Shown here piece by piece: positions 1 to 11,459 of a DNA stretch of 64,000 nt. The stretch is from Onthophagus taurus. Taxonomy: Eukaryota; Arthropoda; Insecta; Coleoptera; Scarabaeidae. The stretch is from contig NC_091971.1 of NCBI RefSeq assembly GCF_036711975.1, positions 6,827,501 to 6,891,500 of the forward strand, given 5' to 3'. The notes below the pieces were generated by a model. The model searched no databases, was not told the DNA's origin, and saw only the letters and a program-made list of their open reading frames with translations. A program made the translations under genes and the position numbers. How positions within the stretch are numbered: the first letter of the stretch is position 1; each line of letters begins with the position of its first letter.

Positions 1-388
1 TGATATTTGAATAAATGTGAAAGTTTTATTTCTTTTTTTTATTATTATTATTATTGATATGTAATTACATTATTATTTCTGATTTTTTGGGAATTTTATA
101 GTAAATTAGTTGTATATAAAAAGATATATTCAGTAGCTCACTGTTATATAACAAAAAAACATAAAAAAACAAGTATTTGGTAGTCACTTTAGGTACAATT
201 TAATAACGCTACTGATTTCAAAAAAGAAGGCTCAAAATTTTTCTAAAAAATATGTATAAACAACATTTATAAATTATTGTTGTTTAAAACTTATAATTTT
301 CTGATAGCTTTAATTTTTTTCTTTGATTTTAAAGGAAAAATCTGTATATTTATAATTTTTTTTAAATAAATATTTTCTTTGTAAAAAT
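1..388. other. AT-rich flank, no gene seen
   Basis: Very AT-rich sequence downstream of the minus-strand gene that ends at 389. I see no open frame with coding character and no recognisable repeat. It probably holds the 3' UTR of that gene. Confidence 0.5.
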
Positions 389-1215
389 TTATGTCTCTCC
401 ATATTCCAAAGGATAACACCGAGTCCTTTTCACCGCCAATTCTTTTCCATCGCTATAAACCCCTTTGCAAAAATTGTACGATCTCGATCTATCCGATTTA
501 ATCCTTTGGAGTTCCTGAGATTTTTCATGAAAACCTTCATCGTAAAATGTATGCTCGGAAAATTCGGGATTATCATACTTAAATATCCTATTTTTTAAAT
601 GAGGAAGTTTCGGCGTTGATAACTAAATATAAACATTATTCATAACTAATTTAAAATAAATTTTTAACAATCACCCTTTCCATAGCATAAGGAAACGGAG
701 GTGTATAACTCGTTTGCATTGTTGTTCCATAATCATTAAAAGTTGTACTGAGACAAAATTCATTGTGAGACCCACACGGAAGCAAACTAAAAAATAAAAT
801 TAATAAAAATTTAAAAAAAAGTTATATTAGATACTCTTTATAACTCATATAAGTCATCATATGTTTCCGATTTGATGGGGTAAACCTGGAAGGTTTATAT
901 CGTTGACTCAACATATCCATAGTTTCGGTGATGTACGGTGGTTGTTCATCAAAACCGAGATGTTTATAATGCGATTTAAACAAATTAATACTCCCCGGGC
1001 AATACGGATCTTCATCAAAAGGAAGAGTGTCTCTAAATTGATCCCAATCTTCTACTTTTACTGGTAAACTATACGTGCGTTTCGTGAACAACACATTTTT
1101 TATCACTTCATCTCGAGGAACAGTCAAGTCTAACTAAAAAAAAGTTTAATTGAAAAGTTGTGATAATTTTAATAAAATTTACTCGAAATTCCGGGCAAAT
1201 TATCGATCGGGGCAT
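389..1215 (-). CDS. uncharacterised 225-residue protein, four exons
   Basis: I do not recognise this protein. Exons by splice signals and phase are 1183-1215, 835-1133, 675-786 and 389-622, giving 225 residues with a clean stop. The first exon encodes only 11 residues (MPRSIICPEFR). The product has no signal peptide or membrane segment. It is rich in aromatic residues and proline (PFDEDPYCPG, QTSYTPPFPY), and the middle and C-terminal parts carry many Tyr/Phe-Pro and basic residues, a texture common in small axonemal microtubule-associated proteins. That comparison is inference only. It is divergent from Caper, with 518 bases between the two starts. Exon boundaries are well supported; function is not. 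Confidence 0.7.
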
Positions 1216-1733
1216 TTTCTTTTTTTAAAATGAGTACAAGAAAAGCAGAGTTGAGGTGTTGATTGAAATTTGAAATTGAAGATTGTTTTGACAGAAAATG
1301 ATACCAACCTAAATTGTTTTCAATAATAAAATAAGACGAGAAGGAGTAAGTTTTTAAGGGCTAATTTTTAATAAATTTTTATGTTATAATCAAGAACGAT
1401 GTACCATAAGGTCCTTGGTTATCATATCAAATTTATATATAAATAAATATGAATTTATAAGTAGTGCCATCTATAATCGAATAGTAACTTTAATCAAGAC
1501 GACAATTGATTACTTTATGTTGTCACTTGTCAGCCATTTTCTACTAAACTTATCTCTAATCGGTGGTGCATCTCGAGTTTTCGTCAAGTTTTTTTGGATC
1601 GCGTCTCGCCGAAATCATTACCTAACTTGTGAATTTGTGTTGCTTCATCCGTAGGTCGTCGAATTAATAATTTTCTTGGCCCGGAAGGATTTTCCTGCTC
1701 GAAGCCCGTTGTCCGAATCCCGTTCAGGCGAAC
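1216..1733. promoter_or_regulatory. shared upstream region between two divergent genes
   Basis: A 518-base interval separates the ATG of the minus-strand gene (1215) from the ATG of Caper (1734), so both promoters and 5' UTRs must lie here unless upstream non-coding exons exist. The part close to Caper (about 1560-1733) is more GC-rich and CG-containing than the rest, which fits a housekeeping promoter or 5' UTR. A 79-codon open frame at 1415-1654 has no coding character. I see no clear TATA box. Confidence 0.45.
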
Positions 1734-4700
1734 ATGGCGGAAGATATTGACGTTGAAGCTATGCTAGAAGCCCCGTACAAAAAAGAGGTCAGTGTCCGAT
1801 TCAAATTAGATATTACGATTAGTTTATTTTACGTAAAAATATATAATATAGAACGCCAGTTTATGAACTTAAATGGCAAGTACGATGGTCGGAAAATGTA
1901 AAAAAAGCTACGAGACAAGATAAACATGTTCGTACTTGACATTTTCCTTGTATGAGTGTTTTAGTTTTTTAAATGTTTTTTTTTAGTTTATAATTAATAA
2001 TTTTTAATAATATATTTAATTGTTTGGATTATTATTTTTACATCACTTTCCTAATTTTAATTTTAGACTTATGAGGTTTATTTCGGTCTTGCGTCGGCTT
2101 CAAGTGTAACGAACAGGTACTGAATCCATACTTTTAATAAGTTTTAAACTATTTACATATATATATCTTTATCAATATCTTTAATATAGGAAAAATAATC
2201 ATTTTTTTTTGTTTACAACACACTGTACATGTACATTTTTCTTTTTTTCTTCCCCCTTTTTCATTGTAAAAATTAACCGAGGTATCGTTTATATAAATCC
2301 TCCTAAAAATATGTTTAAAATTTAGAATAAAAGCAAAATAACTTAAAAGAACAAATTTTCAAGTACATACATTAGTATTTTTTGTATATTTATTATTTTT
2401 GTTAATTTGTATATTGGTAAAGCTGATCGGTGAATTTCTCATCATAGGGTTGCAGTGGACGATCGTGACCCCCTCTGGTGTTGCAATGGCCCGTGTCTAC
2501 ACCTATTCACCCGAGTCGGTGAAACAACTCAATCTCTCTTAAGGTGGAATATATTAACAGAGTCTATCAGTTGCAATTAACTTTATTAATTGTATATCAA
2601 TTTGAAACAAAAAAAGATCAAGTACGGGACATTATTATTATTATTTTTTTAATTTAAAATATTCTGTTATATAGGTACCAAAATCAAAACAATTCTTTTT
2701 TTACGCACATTGCATAAGTATTTAAAATGACAAACAGGATACGTTGGTAAATAATGTTTCCCTTTTTTTATAAATAATTTCTTAGTTTACACCATAATTT
2801 GCTCACCTAACCTCACTTTTTAATGAAGTGAGGTTAGGTTACATTTTTTAAGTGTCAAATTTTCAATTAAGACTTAATTATTAGTTTAAATGTGACGAAA
2901 ATCTTGTAAAATTCTGTTTGGATTATAAAATCGTTATAATCTAATTAGATTTTTGCTGAAAAACATGTTGATTTTTTTTCTATAATACTGATATTTGTCA
3001 AGGTAAATTTTTTAGGGTTTCTGTTGGTATTATCCCTTATAAAATTTACGGTGTTTTCCTGATTTCTAGTAACATTTGCAGTAACTAAATACTTGAGGTT
3101 AAAATACTATATAATACATTTTTGATAAATACGATTTTAACGAAGTACATATTTAATGTAAAAACGTGCTACAAATTATTGAAATAGTACAAAACACCTT
3201 TTCTAGGTAAACAAATGGGAAATAAACACCCCAAAATGTTTTTTATGCATCATATTCATGTTTATTACCTTCCAAATAAGAGTTTTTGAGGTTTATGATG
3301 AATGGAGGATCAAATAAACGTCAGTGTGACATATTTATTTCAAAACATGATAAAACAAAACTCCCTGTTAATTTTACCAACTTTACAACAATTTGACAGG
3401 TATTATAGAAAAAAAAAACGAAGTGTACATATTTTAAATTTTCAAACGGCTACAACTTTGTTATTTTAATTGGTATAATTTTTATTATATATTTATTTTC
3501 TAGCAAGACAACGACTCCAAGCACACATTGGTAAACTTTGATTGTTTCTTATATTATGAGCTGTCTCAGAGCTCAGATTTAAATCCAATTGATTATGTTT
3601 AGGAGATTTATAAATTTTATTTAAATACAGAAAAATTAAATTTCGTCACAATTCAGAGGCGTTCATCCAATAAAACATTCTCCAGCAAATTTGTGTCGTT
3701 CTCATTTTATGTTAAAGATCATTAAACTATCAAAAAGAAAGATGAGAAGATTATGGTGTGAAACAAGAAAATTCTAAATCTAATTGAAGCCTGTTTGTTA
3801 TTTTACAAAAAAAAATTGAAATAAATTAATCAAAGAGATCAAATTAAATTTCGTTATACATCTATATTTTTGTATTTCACAATAAGACACTGATGGTCTT
3901 ATGCAGTGTATTTTTTCAGAAGTATTGATCTGGATCACAAACAAGTTTAGCCAGCAAGTGTTCGTTTGTAATTCTGCACAGACGGTAAGTCTAGTCCCGA
4001 CTAGACGACGCGTTTTTCAGCCCCCCTACATCGACATCAAAAAGTAAAATTAAAAATTGACACAGAAAGAGACAGAGGCGATGTGTCCTATTAGGATTTC
4101 TTCTCGTTTGACTGCGTCTTATACGAGACACGACGTCATCTCCGTCGAAGAACGTTTTGCTATTTTATTACGATTACTTACACCAACAAACATTTTTTCT
4201 TCCATCATCCTTCCATCCAAATCCCAACAAGAAGATATGTTTATTGATGTAAAAAAAAGCGAATTGAATGATTTGAAACGTTTTCAAAGAAAAGTCGCGA
4301 TTCTTTTGGCAGAAAATCACGATTTTTCTATTATTATGTCTTATCTTATTATCTCGTATGGTAAATTTTTCTTTTTTTTTATTTAATTAAAAAAAAATTT
4401 AATTAAATTCGACGATCGTTCTTTTTTGTAAATCGATCGCCGAGTAGAGTTTAAGTTGTGTAATTTGACACTTGATTAATGCGCTCTCTGTTTCCGCCAT
4501 TTCCTTGCGGCGCCCCTTCACATTGCTGTTGCTGTTCGTAGGAGGAAATCAACGGAAAAATCAAAGAAAATGGAGATTCAAGCAACAAATACAGATCATC
4601 CGAGTAAGTTAATTTATTTAATTAATATTATTTATTTAAGTATAAAGGTTTTTACGGAAAGTTTTAATTGAATTAAAATTAGAACTAACACTTTTCAATA

Positions 4701-7465
4701 CACAACAATTTAGTGCAGAATAACAACTAGAACTAACACTAGAGGTAGAACTAGAATCATTCGGATTTAGCCGTCTTGAGAGACGTGCGGCTAAACCCGA
4801 ATGATTCTAGTTCTAGGTCTTGTGTTAGTTCTAGTGATAGTGCTAGTGTAAAACTAGAAGTAACACAAGACCTAGAACTAGAATTATTTGGGTTTAGCCG
4901 TCTTGAGAGACGTGTGTCTAAACCCGAATGATTCTAGTTCTAGGACTAGTGTTAGTTCTACTGTTAGTTCAATAAAGATAAACAACGGTCTAGTACTGAA
5001 TAACAGCTAAATTTTTAGTTTAACACGGCTAAACCCGAAACTTTCTAGTTCTAGGTGTAATGTTAGTTCTAGTTTTACGCTAACACTGTTACTAGACCTA
5101 ACATCAGACCTAGAATCATTCGGATTTAGCCGTCTTGAGAGACGTGCGGCTAAACCCGAATGATTCTAGTTCTAGTGATGGTGCTAGTGTAAAACTAGAA
5201 CTAACACTAGACCTAGAACTAGAATCATTCGGATTTAGCCGCACGTCTCTCAAGACGGCTAAACCCGAATGATTCTAGTTCTAGGTCTTGTGTTAGGTCT
5301 AGTAACAGTGTTAGCGTAAATCTAGAACTAACACTATACCTAGAACTAGAATCATTCGGATTTAGCCGCACGTCTTTCAAGACCACTAGTCTAGTTAGTG
5401 TAAAACTAGAACTAACACTAGAACTAGAAAGTATCGTGCGTCTAAAGACGCTAGACCCATATAGATACTTTCTACTTCAAGATCTAGTGGTAGTTCTAGT
5501 ATTAGTTCCATAAAAATATGCAACAAGCTGGCGCTGATTAACAACTAACACTAGCACTATCACTAGAAACATTCGGGTTTGGCCGTCTTTAAATATGCGC
5601 AGCTGATTCGCACGAATGATTCTAGTTCTATGTATAGTGTTAGTTCTAGTTGTGTAAAACTAAAACTAACACGACCACTAGAAGTAATGTTAGATCCACA
5701 ACTAGAATCATTTCCGAATATTTCTATTTTTAAATCTACTGTTCTATTGATAGTTGTGATGTTAATTTTAGTTTTAATTCAAATATTATTTATTAATAAT
5801 TATTTTTAGAAGAAACGGTAGACGTCGTAGTAGAAGTAATAGCCGAAGACGTTCCCGATCCCGTTCGAAAGATCGTCGCCGTACCAGCCGTGATCGCAGA
5901 CGAAGTCGTAGCCGAGAAAGACGCCGCTCAAAAGATCGTAATAGGTCGCGAGAACGCCGTTCTCGCTCACGATCCAAAAAACGCAGCCGTTCCAGGGATG
6001 TAAATAAACGCTCCTCAGATAATAAGCGACGAAACGATAGGCGTAGTCGCAGCAGAGAGCGGCGACCAAGAGATAAAGCTGGAGCTGTAACCGCTACCGG
6101 AGGAAATGCAAGTAGTGGTGGAGGCGCCGGAGCTAGACATACACCTTCCCCTCCTTCCGTACGACTTCCTTTCCCGAAAAAAGGACGTTCCCCAATCGGG
6201 TTGGGTTACAATAGAGGAACGTCCCCTCCGGAAGATCTTAGCCCAGAGGAGAGGGATGCTAGAACCGTTTTTGTTATGCAATTATCTCAAAGGATTCGAG
6301 CGAGGGATTTGGAGGAATTTTTTAGTTCAGTTGGAAAAGTGCGGGATGTTAGGTTGATTACTTGTAATAAAACGAGAAGGTTTAAAGGGATTGCTTATAT
6401 CGAGTTTAGAGACCCTGAAAGTGTAGCTTTGGTAAATTCTTTACCTTTATTAATAAATAAAATCTTTATTAATTTAATTTTATATTTTAGGCTTTGGGCT
6501 TATCAGGACAAAAACTTTTGGGGGTCCCAATTATCGTACAACACACCCAAGCGGAAAAAAACAGAATGGGAAATTCAATGCCAAACCTTATGCCCAAAGG
6601 AATGACCGGCCCTATGAGATTATACGTTGGATCTCTACATTTTAACATCACCGAAGATATGTTGCGAGGAATTTTCGAACCTTACGGAAAAATCGATAAC
6701 ATCCAATTAATTATGGACCCGGAAACTGGGAGATCTAAAGGATACGGATTTATTACAGTAAAAAAAAAAATTATATTTTATTTTAACCCAAATCTAAGAT
6801 TCCTTATTTTCTTTATTTTTTAGTTCCATAATTGTGATGATGCAAAAAAAGCTTTGGAACAACTAAATGGTTTTGAATTAGCTGGTCGTCCGATGAAAGT
6901 CGGAAATGTAACCGAACGTCTTGATTTGCAACAACAAGGTCCTTCAATTTTAGATTCCGATGAATTAGATCGATCGGGAATCGATTTAGGTGCAACTGGA
7001 CGTCTTCAGCTCATGTTTAAATTAGCTGAAGGTGCTGGAATGCAAGTACCACAAGCGGCGGCTAACGCGTTAAGCATGGCAACCGGCCAACCAGTTGTAC
7101 CTCAAGTCCAAACTAACAGCACCCCTCCGATAGCGACTCAATGTTTTATGTTAAGTAATATGTTTGATCCGACGTCGGAAAATCAACAAAGTTGGGATAC
7201 AGAGATACGAGATGATGTAATTGAGGAGTGTAATAAACACGGTGGAGTTTTGCACGTTTTTGTGGATAAAGGTTCCCCCCAAGGAAACGTTTACGTAAAA
7301 TGTCCGTCGATTGCGACTGCGGTGGCTTCGGTTAATTCGCTTCATGGGCGTTGGTTTGCTGGAAGAGTTATTACGGCCGCTTATGTACCTTTGATGAATT
7401 ATCACGCGTTGTTTCCTGATGCTATGTCCGCCCAACAATTATTGTTGCCATCAACAAGGAAGTAA
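1734..7465 (+). CDS. Caper: Caper/RBM39, RNA-binding splicing coactivator (548 aa)
   Basis: SR-related nuclear RNA-binding protein, the ortholog of RBM39/Caper (CC1.3), which acts in pre-mRNA splicing and transcription coactivation. Exons: 1734-1787, 4542-4603, 5810-6431, 6491-6757 and 6824-7465; phases match and give 548 residues. The N-terminus MAEDIDVEAMLEAPYKK is a family hallmark. An Arg/Ser domain follows (encoded from 5810), then RRM1 starting at RDARTVFVMQL, RRM2 starting at MRLYVGSLHFNITEDML with RNP1 KGYGFIT, and a C-terminal UHM-type RRM with CNKHGGVLHVFVDK and GRWFAGRVITAAYVPL. Introns 1 and 2 are unusually large (2.75 and 1.2 kb) and hold repeats; introns 3 and 4 are under 70 bases. 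An AATAAA-like signal lies near 7728. The family assignment is secure. Confidence 0.96.
2985..3415. repeat. dispersed terminal-inverted-repeat element, copy 1
   Basis: The left end reads like ATTTGTCAAGGTAAATTTT and the right end ACAATTTGACAGGTATT, so the ends are inverted relatives (TTTGACAGGT type). A second copy lies at about 23465-23755 inside a Rrp5 intron, sharing both ends and internal stretches such as TTGGTATT, TATAAAATTTA and CCCTGTTAAT. It is non-coding. The two copies make it a MITE-like family, degraded and of uncertain superfamily. Confidence 0.6.
3504..3780 (+). pseudogene. Tc1/mariner-type transposase relic
   Basis: Reading forward from 3504 gives QDNDSKHTL and then, after a gap, SQSSDLNPIDYV followed by an in-frame stop. 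These match the two catalytic-domain blocks of Tc1-like transposases (QQDNDPKHT and SPDLNPIE). The rest is eroded and no complete frame survives. It lies in Caper intron 1 on the same strand as the gene. Confidence 0.7.
4690..5720. repeat. array of palindromic hairpin units in Caper intron 2
   Basis: About 1 kb built from degenerate variants of CTAGAACTAACACTAG spacers and a 60-70 base palindrome. Each palindrome runs from TAGAATCATTCGG through a TTTAGCCG arm, a loop with GTCTTGAGAGAC, and the mirrored CGGCTAAACCCGAATGATTCTA. Good copies sit near 4755-4815, 4885-4945, 5110-5170 and 5220-5280; degraded ones are near 5025-5060, 5345-5385, 5425-5475 and 5565-5630. The copy near 5220 carries the loop in the opposite orientation. 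The same spacer and arm vocabulary recurs at 32385-32660 in the FADD intron, so this is a mobile or foldback-like family and not a local satellite. Confidence 0.85.
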
Positions 7466-7981
7466 AAGTAAGGATTGTGGATTTGAAGATATATTTTCTT
7501 TACGTTATTTTTTTTTTGTTAGGAAGAAGTAGAATTTAAATTGTGTGTTTAGATTAACACTATAACAATTAAAAATGAGTTGTAATAATTTGTGTATATT
7601 TTAAGTACTACATATAGCTGATAAGTAATTTGTAGATAATATAATTGATGATAAAAAGGTAATAAGAAACATAATTATCTTTTAATTTTTTTTTTATTAG
7701 CGTAATGTTCGTTTTTTCTTTAACGAAATAAATTTTTACTTATTTTTGAACTGGGTTATTTTTTATGACATTTTGATTTATTACAAAATAATTTTTTTTA
7801 ATGTTATTGAAGATTAAATCTAATTATTATTATTACAGTAATCTAATACTTCCAATGTGATTTTTTTTTTATTAATTTAAATCAACATAAAAACTTAAAC
7901 AACTACACATTTATTCTCATTCGCTTTTAATCCTTTCCATTAATCGTACAAAAGAGGCAACCAAGCAATTTTTCTCATCAT
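7466..7981. other. convergent 3' region of Caper and FBXO42
   Basis: AT-rich sequence between two convergent stops. It contains the presumed 3' UTRs, with an AATAAA at about 7728 for Caper. I see no gene or repeat. Confidence 0.5.
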
Positions 7982-10749
7982 TTAAATTACATACTTAGGG
8001 GCAGTTATAAAATGCAAAGAATTCGAAACTTGTTTACTTAAATTGGTGTCGCACGCAAAAGAAGTGGGGTCCTTTTGAATTCCACCAAACATAACCAATT
8101 CGGCTTTACCCTCAACTAAAGTATACAAAATCGTTTCTTCCGGTCCATTAGAAAGACCACTACTTTTCGGTGGTAACCAAGTTACATATGGTCGATCATC
8201 GAGAGCGTGCGATATATCCAAAACGTACATTTCTAATAAATTACGTTTGTGCTTCGTTTTTAATTCGGCAGCTTTTTCTTTTTGTTTTTGAATCCCTTTC
8301 CATTTCTCTTCAACTCTGCGCAAATTTTCCATTCGTCGTTCTTCTTTTGAAGTGGACGGTTGTTGATCGTCAGGATTATTAAACGCCGCTAAAGGTAGAT
8401 CTCTTAACGGTAACTTTGGCTACAAAGAAAATTAATTATTTAATTACCCCAATCTTTAATGGGGCCGTTACAAATTTTTTTTTTATTGGCTTATTCGATA
8501 GTTTAGCAAAATTGAAGAGTTCTATAATTTTTTATTTTTCAAACTGGGCTCTAGTATTTCCAAGAAAAAATAATAAAAATGTGGAAAAACTTTGGAGACG
8601 TCACAGTCGTTTCGTACGGGGTTGGTTGAAAAAAAAGGTGCATGAGTGAGATGCCACGAGAATCTTAAGCGCTAGAAGAAGAGATCCGAACGATGCACGT
8701 TTCTGTCTTCTAGATCTTACGCGAAAACTTCGTAAACGTCACCAAAGCTTTTATAGAGGGGATTTTGAGGTCCGTTGAGTAGTGCTTATAAGCCCGAACA
8801 AATTGACATTGGCGGGGTGAGGTGGAAAACGTGACGTCATTGGAGGAAAAATATAATATAGTATAGTATTATTGTTAGGTCGTGAAGGGCCATATTATAA
8901 ATAATTTGTACCATCGTTAATAGTCAATTTAACGAAGATGTTTTAACTCTCGCAACGAGTACTGTCTTAAAGTGTTTACTTCAAGAAAATTCGATAAAAA
9001 TAATGTATCGTGCCGCCATCTATTTTCTAAACAAACAATTATTAGTACAATTAAAACATTTTTATCGTAATTTTAGATATAAATATAATAATATTTGTAA
9101 TAATAATTATTTATGCGCTAACCAAGTGTTATTAAAATCAAGAAATAGAGAGTTTACATTGGTTTACGTATATAAATAAAAATGTAGAAATGTCAATTCC
9201 TCCAATGACGTCATTGCGATGGACCTTGAGGATTTTAAATTTTATTATTACTTATTGCAAAAATTAAACAATTTTAGGATCTGAAAATGTTACCAATCCT
9301 TCTATTTTCACATAGTTTATCGATTTTTTGATTGAGAGTAACGGCCCCATTGAATTAATTTAGTTAATTTACCACATGTCTTTGGTGTAACTCATCAGCA
9401 TCAGGATTATTTCGTTTCAATCCTTTTAAAACACCCCTCCTTCCATTAACATTTTCATCAGTATCAATAGATCGTTGTGAATTTCGCCTTTGAGCGTCCG
9501 GATCACCATCTAATCTAGGAGGGGCCCAAACCCCTTTCGAAAAATACATCAACGGCGATGAAGAACTTTGCCTACCTCTATTTAGTACGATTATTTTATC
9601 ATCTACTTTACAAACGGGATTGCACCATAAATTCGATGGGGCATCCACGGTGTTTCTAACCTCAACAGGAATCCACCTCCAAATGTCACCTTTCATGTTT
9701 AACACCCACGCGTCGTTATAATAAAAAGATGGGCCCCCGGAACCGCCCAAAATAAAAATGTTTTCATCATCTAAAGCCGTTTGAGAATGCCCGTATCGTT
9801 CGACGGGGCCCATGTTGCCTAAAACATCTTTTTTCTCCCACATCCAATTGTCTAAGTCTAATTTCCACACGTCGTTGGTTTTTGTTGAATGCACCGCCGT
9901 TTTAGCTCTTTGTAAGCCGCCGAAAACCACCATAAAATTGTGGTGGATTGATGCTGAATGACCGGCTGTTGGGGGTGGGGTTATATCTGTGTTAATACAC
10001 GTCCAACAATTCCCTGCGATATCATAAGTGTGAAGTTCATTGAATAAATGCCATGTTTGGTGTAATGGATAAGATGGGGGGTAAGTCCAACCACCAAATA
10101 ATACTTAATCATAAAAAAATCGAATTAAAATTAACAAAAACAGTAATTTATATTCCATACTTAATAAATCTTTATAACAAGCCATAGTTCCACAAGCTTT
10201 TGGCGAAGGATAAGTCCCCATTGTTAAAGGTCTAACCCATTTTCTTTTAGATAAATCCAACCTCCATAAATCGTTAAATGTAGTCATTGAGCAAGTGCAA
10301 CCTCCAAAAACATACATGGAATTTCCATGAACAGCAGCCGCATGAGAATACCTTCACCAAAATAATAAAATAAAAAAAAACGTTTAAATCATTATTTTGT
10401 TTATACCTTTTTGTGATGGTAGGGGCCATAGGGGCGGGAGTAATCGTGTTCCATGATATGTTGAAGTCTTCTATTGCTTTGTTCAGGTTTCGGCGTTTTA
10501 TTTTTATCACATCTCCACATAAAGAGTACTTAGTGTTAAAGACAAAGGGCTTATTTTGAATGTTATTCTAAATTTAGAATAAACCAACAAAGAGGGTTTG
10601 TGGGTGTACTTACTGGAAATGCAGTTCCTCCACCTCTTGCAAACCAGCATGCAATCGTGTATGTCCTTGTAAGGTGGAATTAGGCTCAAAATGAACTCTA
10701 AAACTTCATCCGGAAGGTCTTGGATGGTGTAATCTTTCTTTGATTCCAT
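7982..10749 (-). CDS. FBXO42: FBXO42-like F-box and Kelch-repeat protein (533 aa)
   Basis: Substrate-receptor subunit of an SCF-type ubiquitin ligase; mammalian FBXO42 (JFK) is reported to target p53. Exons: 10614-10749, 10407-10512, 10161-10351, 9373-10103 and 7982-8419, summing to 533 residues. The N-terminal F-box is [16 protein letters not shown]...[11 protein letters not shown]. Kelch repeats follow, with [50 protein letters not shown] and [20 protein letters not shown]. The last exon ends with the conserved FBXO42 tail (MYVLDI...[20 protein letters not shown]). The acceptor of exon 2 (GTGGAG at 10513-10518) was chosen because it is the only nearby site that keeps phase. The long serine-rich linker of the vertebrate protein is much shorter here. 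The last intron carries a 0.9 kb element. Confidence 0.93.
8458..9351. mobile_element. 0.9 kb non-coding element with GGGGCCGTTAC terminal inverted repeats
   Basis: The left end AATGGGGCCGTTAC (8458-8471) is mirrored exactly by GTAACGGCCCCATT (9338-9351) inside the last intron of FBXO42. Inside lies a second inverted pair, GTGACGTCATTGGAGGAA at 8831-8848 and TTCCTCCAATGACGTCAT at 9197-9214, each with a perfect TGACGTCA palindrome. There is no transposase frame, so it is a non-autonomous DNA element, possibly with another nested in it. The superfamily is undecided because the target duplication cannot be separated from the palindromic ends. Confidence 0.65.
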
Positions 10750-11459
10750 TATTACAGTCGCGTACAAATAATTTATACGATCTTAACTCACGTCTAGACA
10801 CATTTTCGATTAAAGAGCAAGTGAATTTGACGTTTCTTATTTATGTTTTTTTGTGGGATGGTGGTAACACTGCTTAAAAACATTTTTGGTTGGTATTTAA
10901 CCTTTCAATACATGCGCATTGACTGTCAGTACGCGTAATTTAAATACTTAATTTTTGCAGTAGCGCCATCTTTTGCCTGACAATCGTTTCATATAATATT
11001 GGCAGTTACGCACTCCTACAATCTTTATTTTAATTTAATAAAAATTAAATAAATTTAAATCTAAATTTGGCATATTTGTTTATTTAAATAATAAGTCATT
11101 CTTTTATCTAATCAATAAGTGAATAAAATAAAAAGATTAGATCATAAGTGAATAAGTTCATTTGACCGAAAAATGGAAAAAATTTTTTAGTCAAATTATA
11201 TGCAACCAACTTCACCCGACAGAACGAATTTGACACTTGCGATTTTTGGGTGAGTGATGGTTTAGTTTTCAAAATTTCCTCCTAAATTATTTTTCCTTTT
11301 CGGATCGTTAAGAGTAAATTCGTCTTAGGTTTAAGTTTCCTTACTCGCGCGCGTTTCGTATTTTAAGTTTTCTCGCGCGTTGAAACCCGTTCGTCAGACC
11401 TCGATCGCCCTCCTGTTTTTCTAATTTCACAATATTGAACGACTTTCCGTTACAAAACG
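10750..11459. promoter_or_regulatory. divergent promoter region of FBXO42 and shuttle craft
   Basis: About 710 bases between two divergent starts. The stc-proximal part (11330-11459) is rich in CG dinucleotides (TCGCGCGCGTTTCG type) and likely is the stc promoter and 5' UTR. The middle is AT-rich. I see no gene. Confidence 0.5.

Noticed and set aside
1415-1654. 79-codon plus-strand frame upstream of Caper
   Set aside because: No domain or coding texture; it lies in the likely promoter and 5' UTR of Caper.
4057-4386. 109-codon frame inside Caper intron 1, beginning with Thr-Gln-Lys-Glu
   Set aside because: It could be an alternative Caper exon, but it matches no part of RBM39, ends in a low-complexity Phe run from a poly-T tract, and the flanking exons already join in phase without it.
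5786-6069. Arg-rich minus-strand frames opposite the Caper RS domain
   Set aside because: Shadows of the repetitive Arg/Ser codons on the opposite strand.
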